A stretch of 33,229 nucleotides of DNA from Trichlorobacter sp. (lineage in GTDB: Bacteria; Desulfobacterota; Desulfuromonadia; Geobacterales; Pseudopelobacteraceae): assembly GCF_030247655.1 (NCBI RefSeq), contig NZ_JAOTRZ010000014.1, positions 1 through 33,229 of the forward strand, read 5' to 3'. Shown here piece by piece: positions 6,688 to 12,941 of the stretch. The notes below the pieces were generated by a model. The model did no database searches. It was not told the DNA's origin and worked only from the letters and a program-made list of their open reading frames with translations. Within the stretch, counting starts at the first letter, position 1; each line of letters starts with the position of its first letter. The translations under genes and the position numbers were made by a program.

Positions 6688-7151
6688 GACTGAAACAGGC
6701 CATGGATGAACTGAAAATACCGCAACAGGCGTTTGTTGCGGCCTCCGGCTGGAGCAAAACACAGGTCAGTCTGACGCTGAACAGCGGCAAACTTCCGGCC
6801 AATGCAGGTAAGTTTGCTGCTGATGTGCAGGCATTTGCAGAGACACGGCCTGAGCTTATTGCCTGGCTCGGATGCCGTGGGCTGACGGTACCTGCACTGT
6901 GTGACAACCTGGCTGAACCGGCTGCCGATAACAGTGCCACAGCAGATCTGGAACGTGCCCTGTGCGAGGTGGCCGGTCGGGCCGTGCTGATGGTGTCGGT
7001 GCCACGGGAAACCGTGATCGGGCTGGCCCGTGTTGCCGGGCTGCTGCTGGATAAACTACACAGCCTGGCCGGGGCTGATGCCCCCTACACCCTGCGGATT
7101 GAGGCTAAGGCCTGCGCCATGCTGGCCGGTGCAGAAGGGGGGCAATCATGA
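6681..7151 (+). CDS. HTH phage protein
   Basis: 156 aa overlapping the ATPase gene by 7 nt, so probably translated by re-initiation. Residues about 1-45 look like an XRE-type helix-turn-helix: L-K-Q-A-M-D-E-L, Q-Q-A-F-V-A-A-S-G-W-S-K-T-Q-V-S-L-T-L-N-S-G. The C-terminal half (about 85-150) is Ala/Leu-rich and helical. It probably binds DNA; Mu-like phages often carry a regulator or end-binding helper here, but no named homologue is claimed. Confidence 0.72.
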   Translation: MLRLKQAMDELKIPQQAFVAASGWSKTQVSLTLNSGKLPANAGKFAADVQAFAETRPELIAWLGCRGLTVPALCDNLAEPAADNSATADLERALCEVAGRAVLMVSVPRETVIGLARVAGLLLDKLHSLAGADAPYTLRIEAKACAMLAGAEGGQS

Positions 7152-7267
7152 TCCACTGGGGCTACTGCATAGCATCCTCCCTGGGCGGTGCCGCCATCAT
7201 GTTGTTACTGGTCGCCTGCGCAGACGCGGCAAAAACCGCTGATAACCAAACGGAAAGGAAGGGCTAA
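7148..7267 (+). CDS. Tiny membrane or lipoprotein-like peptide
   Basis: 39 aa, overlapping the previous stop by ATGA. After a short polar start it has one hydrophobic stretch (about residues 9-25), ending in L-L-L-V-A-C, which matches a lipobox, then a polar tail. The N-terminus lacks the usual Lys/Arg of lipoprotein signals, so a plain membrane anchor is equally likely. The next gene starts 1 nt after its stop. Support is operon fit and clean overlap, not similarity. Confidence 0.5.
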   Translation: MIHWGYCIASSLGGAAIMLLLVACADAAKTADNQTERKG

Positions 7268-7268
7268 C

Positions 7269-7418
7269 ATGTTTAACGCCATCAGAAAAATACTGAAGCA
7301 CTTGGAGAACCGGCGCAAGTGGAGCCGGACCAAACGCTGGATGCAGGAACATGCGCTTAACTCTGATCGGATGACCGTAGGGCTACTGGCCTCAGGTTCG
7401 CTGAGGCTCTGGAAATGA
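7269..7418 (+). CDS. Tiny basic protein
   Basis: 49 aa with AAGGAAGGG before the ATG, 1 nt after the previous stop, and overlapping the next gene by ATGA. It is very basic in the first half (R-R-K-W-S-R-T-K-R-W), which suggests nucleic-acid or membrane contact. No family recognised. Confidence 0.5.
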   Translation: MFNAIRKILKHLENRRKWSRTKRWMQEHALNSDRMTVGLLASGSLRLWK

Positions 7419-7621
7419 GCACCAGGGCATGGTTGGCAGCTATTGCCCTGGCAGCGGTATTCGGCGGCATAGGCGGCTGGTCGCTGCGGATCACCACCGC
7501 AAACGACCGCTATATCAGGGCGCTGGCAGAACAGCACGAAGCCGCTAAACGCTACTGGGATGTACACACAAACGACATTATCACCAATAACACGCTGGCA
7601 CGAGAAAGGAACAAGCGATGA
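7415..7621 (+). CDS. Small single-span membrane protein
   Basis: 68 aa with a hydrophobic segment at about residues 5-23 (W-L-A-A-I-A-L-A-A-V-F-G-G) and a charged helical rest. It overlaps both neighbours by 4 nt (ATGA), so it is part of a tightly coupled set of three tiny ORFs. N-in/C-out topology is likely. Function unknown. Confidence 0.62.
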   Translation: MSTRAWLAAIALAAVFGGIGGWSLRITTANDRYIRALAEQHEAAKRYWDVHTNDIITNNTLARERNKR

Positions 7622-8448
7622 ACCATTACAGCTACAGCCCACATGAGGGCATGCAGTACCACCCGGACAAAGAGGTTGCCAGGGCCGCAGCAGAGGAGGC
7701 CGTCCGCATCATGTCTGCAGATCCAGGTTACACCGCTGATGATATGGCCCAGATCACCTGGGGCGAAGTAACCGAACGGGCTGACTCAACCGGCGCTGTC
7801 GGGTATGCCCTGAAACGCCAGGACCGCCTCGCCTACGAGGCAACACACCCGCAGGTAATCAACGGGCGTATGGAGAACGGCAACGGCGACCTGGTCAGGA
7901 TAGAGAACATCAAGGCGCAGGATCTTCTTGAACATGACATGGTGTTAAGTATTGCCTGCATCTGGTTGCCGTTAAGCGCGCTGCTGTCCAGATTCAAGCT
8001 GCACACCTTTACCGATATCACCGCCTTCGTGAATGTTCTCTTTGAGGAATACAACACGAAACGAGGCGGATCTAAGGGAAATATGACCTTTACCACCTTT
8101 GATCGTAAATACAGGCTGGCTCTAGCCATACAGGAAACCATCGGCCTGGGGCCAGAACTGCTGATAGCCCGGCAGAAACTGCTGGACGCTGTGGATGAAT
8201 ACCCTGATGAGGCCAACGACCTGAAAACCATTGTCCTGGCGATACTGTTCCCTACTAACGGTCAGGTACGGGTTGCCCAAGTATTAAGCCTTCGGGCCTA
8301 CAAACTGAATAACCCGTTGTGGAATGAAGGGATGATGATCATCGACAAAGCGATTGAAGTGGTCAGCAGCAAGCGGCAGATCAGGCTGTATGTCCGCAAT
8401 GAGCAGGGTGAGTACGATGCCGTACCGCTCAGCATCGCGGCACTGTAG
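7618..8448 (+). CDS. DUF3164 family protein with an N-terminal extension
   Basis: 276 aa. Residues about 85-276 match the DUF3164 pattern found in Mu-like phages: G-D-L-V-R-I-E-N-I-K near 90-99, an F-D-R-K-Y-R-L-A-L-A segment, and the closing I-D-K-A-I-E-V-V-S-S-K with V-P-L-S-I-A-A-L. The first 80 residues (acidic, with W-G-E-V) are not part of that family as I know it and look like a separate small protein fused in frame. Position downstream of transposase and ATPase suggests a DNA-replication or recombination accessory role, which is not established. It overlaps the upstream gene by ATGA. Confidence 0.82.
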   Translation: MNHYSYSPHEGMQYHPDKEVARAAAEEAVRIMSADPGYTADDMAQITWGEVTERADSTGAVGYALKRQDRLAYEATHPQVINGRMENGNGDLVRIENIKAQDLLEHDMVLSIACIWLPLSALLSRFKLHTFTDITAFVNVLFEEYNTKRGGSKGNMTFTTFDRKYRLALAIQETIGLGPELLIARQKLLDAVDEYPDEANDLKTIVLAILFPTNGQVRVAQVLSLRAYKLNNPLWNEGMMIIDKAIEVVSSKRQIRLYVRNEQGEYDAVPLSIAAL

Positions 8449-8457
8449 GGGGGTGGC

Positions 8458-8628
8458 ATGATGGAAGAACAGATCATTACTACCAAGGTGGTTGAAACAG
8501 TCGGAGACCTGCGCCGGGCCATGACCACATTACGCGATGATATGCCGGTGCGGGATCACATTAAACGGCTGGGGCTGGCGGTAACCATGGTCAAGACCGA
8601 GCTGGGCGAAGTTCTGGAGATATCCTGA
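8458..8628 (+). CDS. Small helical phage protein
   Basis: 56 aa with GGGGGGTGG upstream of two adjacent ATG codons (8458 and 8461). Charged and helical, with several methionines (D-L-R-R-A-M-T-T-L-R-D-D-M-P). The stop overlaps the ATG of the next gene (TGATG), indicating coupling. No family recognised. Confidence 0.58.
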   Translation: MMEEQIITTKVVETVGDLRRAMTTLRDDMPVRDHIKRLGLAVTMVKTELGEVLEIS

Positions 8629-8840
8629 TGACCCAGATGCGTACCTCAATCAAGGCCCGTGCAGATTACCGACCGGCCACCAAACAGGACGGGGATAAAC
8701 GGTGCCGCTACTGCACCCGGAAAACCGCAGGGTGGAAAGGGTCAGGCAACCACGCTACGCCCGTACTCAACTGCAGGCTGTTGGGGATCAGCGTCAACCA
8801 GGATTACACCTGCAGGGAATATAAACCAGAGGGCAGTTAA
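8628..8840 (+). CDS. Small zinc-binding-type phage protein
   Basis: 70 aa. Four Cys in a zinc-site arrangement: CRYC at residues 26-29, a single C near 49 and another near 62. Basic N-terminus. Coupled to the upstream gene by TGATG; followed by a 146-nt gap holding palindromic repeats. Role unknown, possibly nucleic-acid binding. Confidence 0.62.
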   Translation: MTQMRTSIKARADYRPATKQDGDKRCRYCTRKTAGWKGSGNHATPVLNCRLLGISVNQDYTCREYKPEGS

Positions 8841-8850
8841 CCGTTGAACC

Positions 8851-8909
8851 GGTGGCCGGAACCACCCCCCAGCCCCCTCCTGAATCAGGAGGGGTAGCGT
8901 CCGGCCACC
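8851..8909. repeat. Nested palindromic GC-rich repeat (REP-like)
   Basis: Outer arms 8851-8860 (GGTGGCCGGA) and 8900-8909 pair as a perfect 10-bp stem. Inside is a second perfect 9-bp stem, 8874-8882 with 8886-8894, around a 3-nt loop. It fills most of the gap after the zinc-binding gene. No T-run follows, so ordinary termination is unlikely. The inner C6-AG-C5...CTGAA layout recurs at 9241-9269, suggesting a dispersed host-type palindromic repeat. Confidence 0.75.
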
Positions 8910-8910
8910 C

Positions 8911-8950
8911 ATTGAGCGGCTAAATAGACAAAATAGACAAATTGCTCAAT
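8911..8950. repeat. Inverted ATTGAGC repeat enclosing a tandem 9-bp repeat
   Basis: ATTGAGC at 8911-8917 and GCTCAAT at 8944-8950 form a 7-bp inverted repeat. Between them AAATAGACA occurs twice in tandem (8922-8930 and 8931-8939). It lies about 37 nt before the next ATG in the only sizeable gap of the early operon and is markedly AT-richer than its surroundings, so it may be a regulator-binding site or internal promoter region. No convincing -35/-10 pair was found. Confidence 0.45.
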
Positions 8951-8986
8951 TTCGCAAACTGAACAGAAATGCTTGAGGGTATCGAC

Positions 8987-9208
8987 ATGGATGAGAAAAA
9001 ACAGCAGCACCTGATTAAAACCCTGAACAACGAAGGCATGACCGTACTGCTGACCAGAGATTACAACGCCATACTCTTGAATCTGGCCCTGCTTAAACGG
9101 TTTGAACGCCGGGTGCGGGTTGCCGCCCAGGTAGATACCCCGCTTGCCATGCTGGTTAAACAGATTGATAACGATGCCGCACGTATTACCGAGACCTGCA
9201 ATGCATAA
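8987..9208 (+). CDS. Hypothetical early phage protein
   Basis: 73 aa from ATG at 8987, chosen over the ATG at 8969 because GAGGG (8975-8979) is well placed for 8987 and nothing precedes 8969. Mostly helical, with K-Q-Q-H-L-I-K-T-L near the start and a hydrophobic I-L-L-N-L-A-L-L helix. The next gene overlaps its last 8 nt. No family recognised. Confidence 0.62.
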   Translation: MDEKKQQHLIKTLNNEGMTVLLTRDYNAILLNLALLKRFERRVRVAAQVDTPLAMLVKQIDNDAARITETCNA

Positions 9209-9686
9209 TCCGATACAGCGCTTTGAACAACGCTTTAAATCCCCCCCGGCCCCCCTTTCTGAAGGGGGGAGAGGTCTGCAGCATGTACCCCGTCGTGTCC
9301 AGGCCATACAGGCCCTTGCGCAGTGGAAACAGGCCGGACTTGAGCAACCGGATGCATGGCTACGTCTGGAGATAGGTGAGGCGTTTCAAAAGCTGATATG
9401 CCTGGCGCTGCCCGGAGCCCCTGCAGTTGAGATGCTGCCTGCCACGGCTGAAATGTGGCTGCTGCTAATGGCTGATATGGATCTGACGGAAGAGATTGAT
9501 CAGCCACGGATACATAAGGGATTCGGTCTGCTGTACCTGCATTTAAAACAGTGGCCGCAGCTTGCAGACCTGATTGACAACCTGCCGCCACGCCCACAAA
9601 AAGCCCAGCCAGCTCCACAACGCACTGCAGAACAACATGCAGATGGAGCGTCAAAACTGCAGGATATACTGGATGGATTGAAGTAG
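9201..9686 (+). CDS. Hypothetical phage protein with a repeat-derived N-terminus
   Basis: 161 aa from ATG at 9201, overlapping the preceding gene by 8 nt. Residues 14-24 (S-P-P-A-P-L-S-E-G-G-R) are the translation of a C-rich/G-rich palindrome at 9241-9269, a usual sign of a repeat captured in a reading frame. The rest is helical with I-G-E-A-F-Q-K-L and a Trp-containing M-W-L-L-L-M-A-D-M segment. The ribosome site is weak. It precedes gemA by 11 nt. Function unknown. Confidence 0.6.
   Translation: MHNPIQRFEQRFKSPPAPLSEGGRGLQHVPRRVQAIQALAQWKQAGLEQPDAWLRLEIGEAFQKLICLALPGAPAVEMLPATAEMWLLLMADMDLTEEIDQPRIHKGFGLLYLHLKQWPQLADLIDNLPPRPQKAQPAPQRTAEQHADGASKLQDILDGLK
9241..9269. repeat. Palindromic C-rich/G-rich repeat inside a coding region
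   Basis: C-run, GG, C-run, then arms 9250-9257 and 9262-9269 pairing over 8 bp around TCTG. Its layout (C6-7, two purines, C5-6, CTGAA, G-run) matches the inner part of the element at 8865-8894, 375 bp upstream, so the two are likely copies of one dispersed repeat. Confidence 0.65.
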
Positions 9687-9697
9687 AGGGGACTGAC

Positions 9698-10267
9698 ATG
9701 GCTAATACCTATCGCAAACGCAAGACCGGCGTACCGATCAACAAAAAGCAGATCGCCGTAATCAAGCTGGCCTGCAACAGCCTGCAGATTGATGATGCCA
9801 CCTACCGCGATATGCTCCAGGACCGCTACGGCGTCACCTCCTGCACCAAACTCAGCTATGACCAGGCTGGTGAATTCATCCGTGAGCTGGAAGGCAAGGG
9901 GTTTGCGGTGCAGCCCAAGAAAAACACCGCCCCTGCCCCGCGCCGTCCCCGTCCCTCTATCCCCAGGAACAAGGGCACCGTAATTGCCCTGGCCAGCCAG
10001 GATGAACGGGACAAAATCAACGCCGTGGCAGAGCTGATACAGTGGCGTGAAGCCAACGGGCTGGCCCTGTTTCTGGAAAAGCGGATGGGGATTAAAGAGG
10101 GTACGGTACGCACCTCTGCTGAGGCATACCTTGCCATTGAGGGCCTGAAAAAGATGTTTCAGAACGGCATGAAGAAACAGCACGGCCCGGCCTGGTGGCG
10201 GATGGTCTTTACTGATCCGCGCATTGTGGAATACATCCGGCAGCACTGCCCGGATCAGTGGAGGTAA
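9698..10267 (+). CDS. gemA: GemA/gp16-like regulatory protein (DUF1018)
   Basis: 189 aa with GAGGGG before the ATG. Residues 10-70 have the family pattern: a K-Q-I-A-V-I-K-L-A helix, D-D-A-T-Y-R-D-M-L, and S-C-T-K-L-S-Y-D-Q-A. Two further helical segments (about 105-165) follow a Pro/Arg-rich linker. GemA of Mu modulates host gene expression and DNA supercoiling; in Mu-like phages the gene sits immediately before mor, as here (3 nt gap). Length is normal for the family. Confidence 0.9.
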   Translation: MANTYRKRKTGVPINKKQIAVIKLACNSLQIDDATYRDMLQDRYGVTSCTKLSYDQAGEFIRELEGKGFAVQPKKNTAPAPRRPRPSIPRNKGTVIALASQDERDKINAVAELIQWREANGLALFLEKRMGIKEGTVRTSAEAYLAIEGLKKMFQNGMKKQHGPAWWRMVFTDPRIVEYIRQHCPDQWR

Positions 10268-10270
10268 CCC

Positions 10271-10588
10271 ATGGAACGGGATGACCTGAAATGGCTGGCC
10301 GAGCTGGACCCTGAAACCGATCTGAACGAACATTACCGCGATGTAGTGGCCGTGATCGGGCTGGAGGCTACCCTGAAGCTGGCGGCTGCGTTCCCGTCCA
10401 TACCGGTCTATCTGGCCAACCCCCACTACATCCTGAAGCAGGTCAAAGTCCGGTACGTGCTGAAGCATGGCAAAAAGCTCACCCCTCGGCGGCTGGCACT
10501 GGATACCGGATTTTCAGAGCGGATGATCTATAAGCTGCTGGAGGAAAAAGAAGAGGACGGTGGGTGGAAGCAAGAGAGTTTGATCTAA
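10271..10588 (+). CDS. mor: Mor family transcription activator
   Basis: 105 aa, with GGAGG overlapping the end of gemA. The C-terminal helix-turn-helix is clear: L-T-P-R-R-L-A-L-D-T-G-F-S-E-R-M-I-Y-K-L-L (about 76-96). Before it is the I-P-V-Y-L-A-N strand that in Mor/C proteins forms the dimer surface. Mor activates middle transcription in Mu; C, a close relative, activates late genes. Only this one Mor/C member is visible, so it may serve both roles. It is somewhat shorter than Mu Mor (129 aa). Confidence 0.85.
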   Translation: MERDDLKWLAELDPETDLNEHYRDVVAVIGLEATLKLAAAFPSIPVYLANPHYILKQVKVRYVLKHGKKLTPRRLALDTGFSERMIYKLLEEKEEDGGWKQESLI

Positions 10589-10674
10589 CCAACGTGATAA
10601 CCGGCTTACGGGTTAAAGCGTACAGATGGGCAGGGCCAGCAGAAGAGAAACCGCCAAAATTCAGCGGGGAGTAA
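10564..10674 (+). CDS. Possible tiny protein overlapping the end of mor
   Basis: 36 aa from GTG at 10564, with GAGG at 10553-10556. It overlaps the last 25 nt of mor in another frame and fills most of the following gap. Composition is protein-like (D-L-T-N-V-I-T-G-L-R-V-K-A-Y-R-W). Short and without recognised relatives, so uncertain. Confidence 0.42.
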   Translation: MEAREFDLTNVITGLRVKAYRWAGPAEEKPPKFSGE

Positions 10675-10700
10675 GTAAGTCCGAGTTGATTAGGCCGTTA

Positions 10701-10712
10701 TGTTTTAAAACA
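10701..10712. promoter_or_regulatory. 12-bp perfect palindrome before the methyltransferase
   Basis: TGTTTTAAAACA is a perfect palindrome in an AT-rich stretch. It is followed by a 5-bp stem TGGCC-GATA-GGCCA (about 10718-10731) and then the AAGGA ribosome site. It could be an activator or operator site controlling the methyltransferase; no consensus promoter was seen. Confidence 0.4.
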
Positions 10713-10745
10713 CGCGCTGGCCGATAGGCCATAAGGATTTTGACT

Positions 10746-11297
10746 ATGAAGATTTTAATAGCTTGTGAATATAGCGGAACGGTACGGGATGCTTTTATAG
10801 CCAGAGGACACGACGCAATGAGTTGCGACCTGCTGCCGACTGACGCACCTGGGCCACATTACCAAGGGGATGTGCGGGATGTGCTGCATGGCTGTTGGGA
10901 TTTGATGATTGCACACCCGCCATGTACGCACCTGTCTGTTTCTGGAGCGAGGCATTTTGACGCGAAGAAAATGGATGGGCGGCAACAGTCTGCGATCAGC
11001 TTTTTTATGATGCTGGCAAAGGCAGACATACCGATGATAGCCGTGGAAAATCCGGTTTGCATCATGTCTTCAATCTGGCGCAAGCCAGACCAGGTTATAC
11101 AGCCGTGGCAATTTGGGCATGGCGAGACAAAGGCAACCTGTTTGTGGCTGAAGGGACTGCCGCCGCTGATACCTACCGAAATTGTGGACGGTAGGGAAAG
11201 CCGAATACACAGAATGCCGCCAAGCCCCGAACGTTGGAAGGAACGCAGCAAGACCTATGAAGGGATAGCGCAGGCAATGGCTACACAATGGGGTTAA
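10746..11297 (+). CDS. Short C5-cytosine DNA methyltransferase-like protein
   Basis: 183 aa from ATG at 10746, with AAGGA 8 nt upstream. The motif I region L-I-A-C-E-Y-S-G-T-V-R-D-A-F with the S-C-D-L acidic end (SAM binding) lies at residues 4-29. The catalytic P-P-C motif (H-P-P-C-T-H-L-S) is near 58-65, E-N-P near 101-103 corresponds to the E-N-V motif, and a C-terminal I-A-Q-A-M-A segment resembles motif X. There is no evident target-recognition domain, and the protein is about half the length of a typical Dcm-type enzyme. Such small phage methylases are thought to protect phage DNA from restriction. Activity and target are unproven. Confidence 0.82.
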   Translation: MKILIACEYSGTVRDAFIARGHDAMSCDLLPTDAPGPHYQGDVRDVLHGCWDLMIAHPPCTHLSVSGARHFDAKKMDGRQQSAISFFMMLAKADIPMIAVENPVCIMSSIWRKPDQVIQPWQFGHGETKATCLWLKGLPPLIPTEIVDGRESRIHRMPPSPERWKERSKTYEGIAQAMATQWG

Positions 11298-11357
11298 GGT
11301 TTTGCGCGGGTTTTGGGACATAACACCGAGCTGACCGGCATGTCCGGTCCAGCGGGA

Positions 11358-11403
11358 GTTAGACGCTACCCCATTGACACACCACGTCTAACCGGCGTAT
11401 AAG
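11358..11403 (+). promoter_or_regulatory. Candidate late promoter with an 8-bp dyad around its -35 box
   Basis: TTGACA (11374-11379, perfect), an 18-nt spacer, then TATAAG (11398-11403, 5 of 6). Flanking the -35 is a perfect inverted repeat, GTTAGACG (11358-11365) and CGTCTAAC (11385-11392), centred near 11375. Transcription would start near 11410, just before the terminator at 11419-11452. The arrangement suggests a regulated late promoter, or a short constitutive transcript extended by antitermination. Confidence 0.62.
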
Positions 11404-11418
11404 CCCGCCATCACCAAG

Positions 11419-11452
11419 GCCCCTTTCCACAACGGAGAGGGGCTCTTTTTTT
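11419..11452 (+). terminator. Intrinsic terminator upstream of the late operon
   Basis: A 10-bp stem (11419-11428 with 11434-11443, one G-U pair), 5-nt loop ACAAC, then TCTTTTTTT. It ends transcription from the early/middle operon after the methyltransferase and lies within about 10 nt of the predicted start of the 11374 promoter. Confidence 0.9.
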
Positions 11453-11629
11453 GAACCCATCAACTGACTACCCTTCCCACCTCCTATATACCCATACCTG
11501 CTTGTATCTCCAACTCTGGACCGGCAGCGCCCTGGCGCGTTGACCCCAGGCGCATAAAAACCGCCCCGGTCCATAATCACAAACCGCCCGACAGCATTGT
11601 CGAAAGGATAGCCGGATGTTCCGGCGCAA

Positions 11630-11653
11630 CGGCAGGGGGGCCGCCCCCTGCCG
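11630..11653. promoter_or_regulatory. Perfect hairpin just upstream of the endolysin ribosome site
   Basis: CGGCAGGGGG (11630-11639) and its reverse complement (11644-11653) form a perfect 10-bp stem with loop GCCG. The GGAGG ribosome site starts 8 nt later. No T-run. It lies between two in-frame start codons (11616 and 11670) and could influence which is used. The rest of 11453-11629 shows no gene. Confidence 0.65.
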
Positions 11654-11669
11654 CACAACAGGAGGCCCC

Positions 11670-12266
11670 ATGCGTTTGATACTTGTTGTAGCCATGCTCG
11701 CCCTTACTGTCAGCCCAGCCTTTGCTGCAGACATCAACAAGGCCCTGGTGGTGGTATTCGGTCACGAAGGCGGCCTGCAGTGTGACCGCAATGATCCTGG
11801 TAACTGGACCGGTGGCAAGGTCGGCGTTGGCAGGGCAGGCTGCACCAAGTTTGGTATTGCCACCAACAGCTACCCGAATCTGGACATCCGCAACCTCACC
11901 ATCCACCAGGCCGCCAAAATCTATGAGCGCGATTACTGGAACCCGCTGCACCTGTCCGAGCTGAAGAGCCAGGCTATTGCCACCGAGGTTTTCGACACCG
12001 CCGTTAACTGCGGTGCTAAATCATCTGCCCTGATCCTGCAAAAGACCTGCAACCATCTGAACGGCAAAGGCAAAGATTATCCGCTTAATGGCCGGATCAC
12101 CAGCGAGACCATCCGTTGGATCAACGACTACACCGTTAAAAAAACAAACCGTACCAGGTTCTGGAAACTACTGAACGGCTACCAGCTGGGGCGGTACATC
12201 CAGATCGTAGATGCAAACCCACGTATGACGCGCTACCTGAACAGCTGGTTATCGAGGGTCTGGTGA
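11670..12266 (+). CDS. GH108 family endolysin with N-terminal signal peptide
   Basis: 198 aa from ATG at 11670, with GGAGG 5 nt upstream. Residues 1-19 are a Sec-type signal ending S-P-A-F-A, so export probably needs no holin pore. The mature part opens with the GH108 signature F-G-H-E-G-G; E33 is the likely catalytic glutamate. N-D-P-G-N-W, F-G-I-A and Y-E-R-D-Y-W follow in family order, and residues about 110-198 form the peptidoglycan-binding part (F-D-T-A-V-N-C-G). It cleaves murein glycan strands. An in-frame ATG at 11616 with its own AAAGGA site would add 18 residues including several Arg, giving a possible second form. It is the first late gene, 1 nt ahead of the i-spanin. Confidence 0.92.
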   Translation: MRLILVVAMLALTVSPAFAADINKALVVVFGHEGGLQCDRNDPGNWTGGKVGVGRAGCTKFGIATNSYPNLDIRNLTIHQAAKIYERDYWNPLHLSELKSQAIATEVFDTAVNCGAKSSALILQKTCNHLNGKGKDYPLNGRITSETIRWINDYTVKKTNRTRFWKLLNGYQLGRYIQIVDANPRMTRYLNSWLSRVW

Positions 12267-12267
12267 A

Positions 12268-12681
12268 ATGATCGACATTGCCCTCGCATACCTCGGGCGG
12301 TCGCCCGTGGCCCTCCAGGCTATGCTCTATACCTGCGCCGGTCTGTTGCTGATCTGCATCGGCCTGGGGGTAGCGGTTGAGATTCAAAGCACACGCCTGG
12401 CCGCTGCCAACGCCACCATCGGCAAACTACAGGCCGAGAAAAAGAGCCTGGGCGACCAGATCATCACACAGAACAGGGCGGTTGAGCAGTGGAAGACCGA
12501 AGCCGACAAACAGGCCCAGCGGGTGCTTGCAGCCCAGGCCGCTGCCGAAAAGGTCCGCACCGTAACGGTAGAGCGGGTACGTGAGGTCACTGTAGCAGCC
12601 ATACCGCAATCATGCCCTGAATCTGACGGCTGGCTGATCAATTGGGGCCTGCAGTTCAATGCCCGGTGGGAGGCTCAATGA
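12268..12681 (+). CDS. i-spanin (Rz-like)
   Basis: 137 aa. One transmembrane segment at about residues 18-38 (L-L-L-I-C-I-G-L-G-V-A-V), then a long periplasmic coiled coil (about 40-100, rich in Ala/Gln/Lys/Glu) and a short C-terminal domain. This is the architecture of inner-membrane spanins, which with an outer-membrane lipoprotein fuse the two membranes at lysis. It begins 1 nt after the endolysin and its stop overlaps the start of the lipoprotein partner (ATGA). Confidence 0.85.
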   Translation: MIDIALAYLGRSPVALQAMLYTCAGLLLICIGLGVAVEIQSTRLAAANATIGKLQAEKKSLGDQIITQNRAVEQWKTEADKQAQRVLAAQAAAEKVRTVTVERVREVTVAAIPQSCPESDGWLINWGLQFNARWEAQ

Positions 12682-12941
12682 AACGATTGGTACTTGCTTT
12701 GACAGTGCTGCTGTCCGGCTGCTGCACTCTGCCGGAAACCGTAGAGGTACCGGTTGCCGTGCCCTGCACGCCACCCCCGGTGGCCCAGCGACCACAACTA
12801 TCAATCCGCCACCTTAAAGCAGGCCTGCCGCCTGCAGAGGTTAAACGCTTGTACGCCGAGTCCCTGGAACAACTAAGCGGCTATGCCACGGGGTTGGAGA
12901 AACTGTTGAACGGCTATCGAGGGGGCAACCGTGCCCGATGA
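12678..12941 (+). CDS. o-spanin (Rz1-like lipoprotein)
   Basis: 87 aa from ATG at 12678, with GGGAGG 4 nt upstream. M-K-R, hydrophobic core, then lipobox L-S-G-C (Cys14), followed by the Pro-rich stretch usual in outer-membrane spanin subunits (P-V-A-V-P-C-T-P-P-P). The C-terminal half is helical. Together with the i-spanin it disrupts the outer membrane. The ORF can be extended upstream to 12642 but that has no ribosome site and would bury the signal peptide. Confidence 0.85.
   Translation: MKRLVLALTVLLSGCCTLPETVEVPVAVPCTPPPVAQRPQLSIRHLKAGLPPAEVKRLYAESLEQLSGYATGLEKLLNGYRGGNRAR

Noticed and set aside
8865-8939. CRISPR-like or tandem repeat array
   Set aside because: Only two tandem 9-mers and unlike palindromes; no regular repeat-spacer structure.
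9500-10468. 322-aa minus-strand ORF opposite gemA and mor
   Set aside because: Antisense shadow; gemA and mor have family motifs and ribosome sites.
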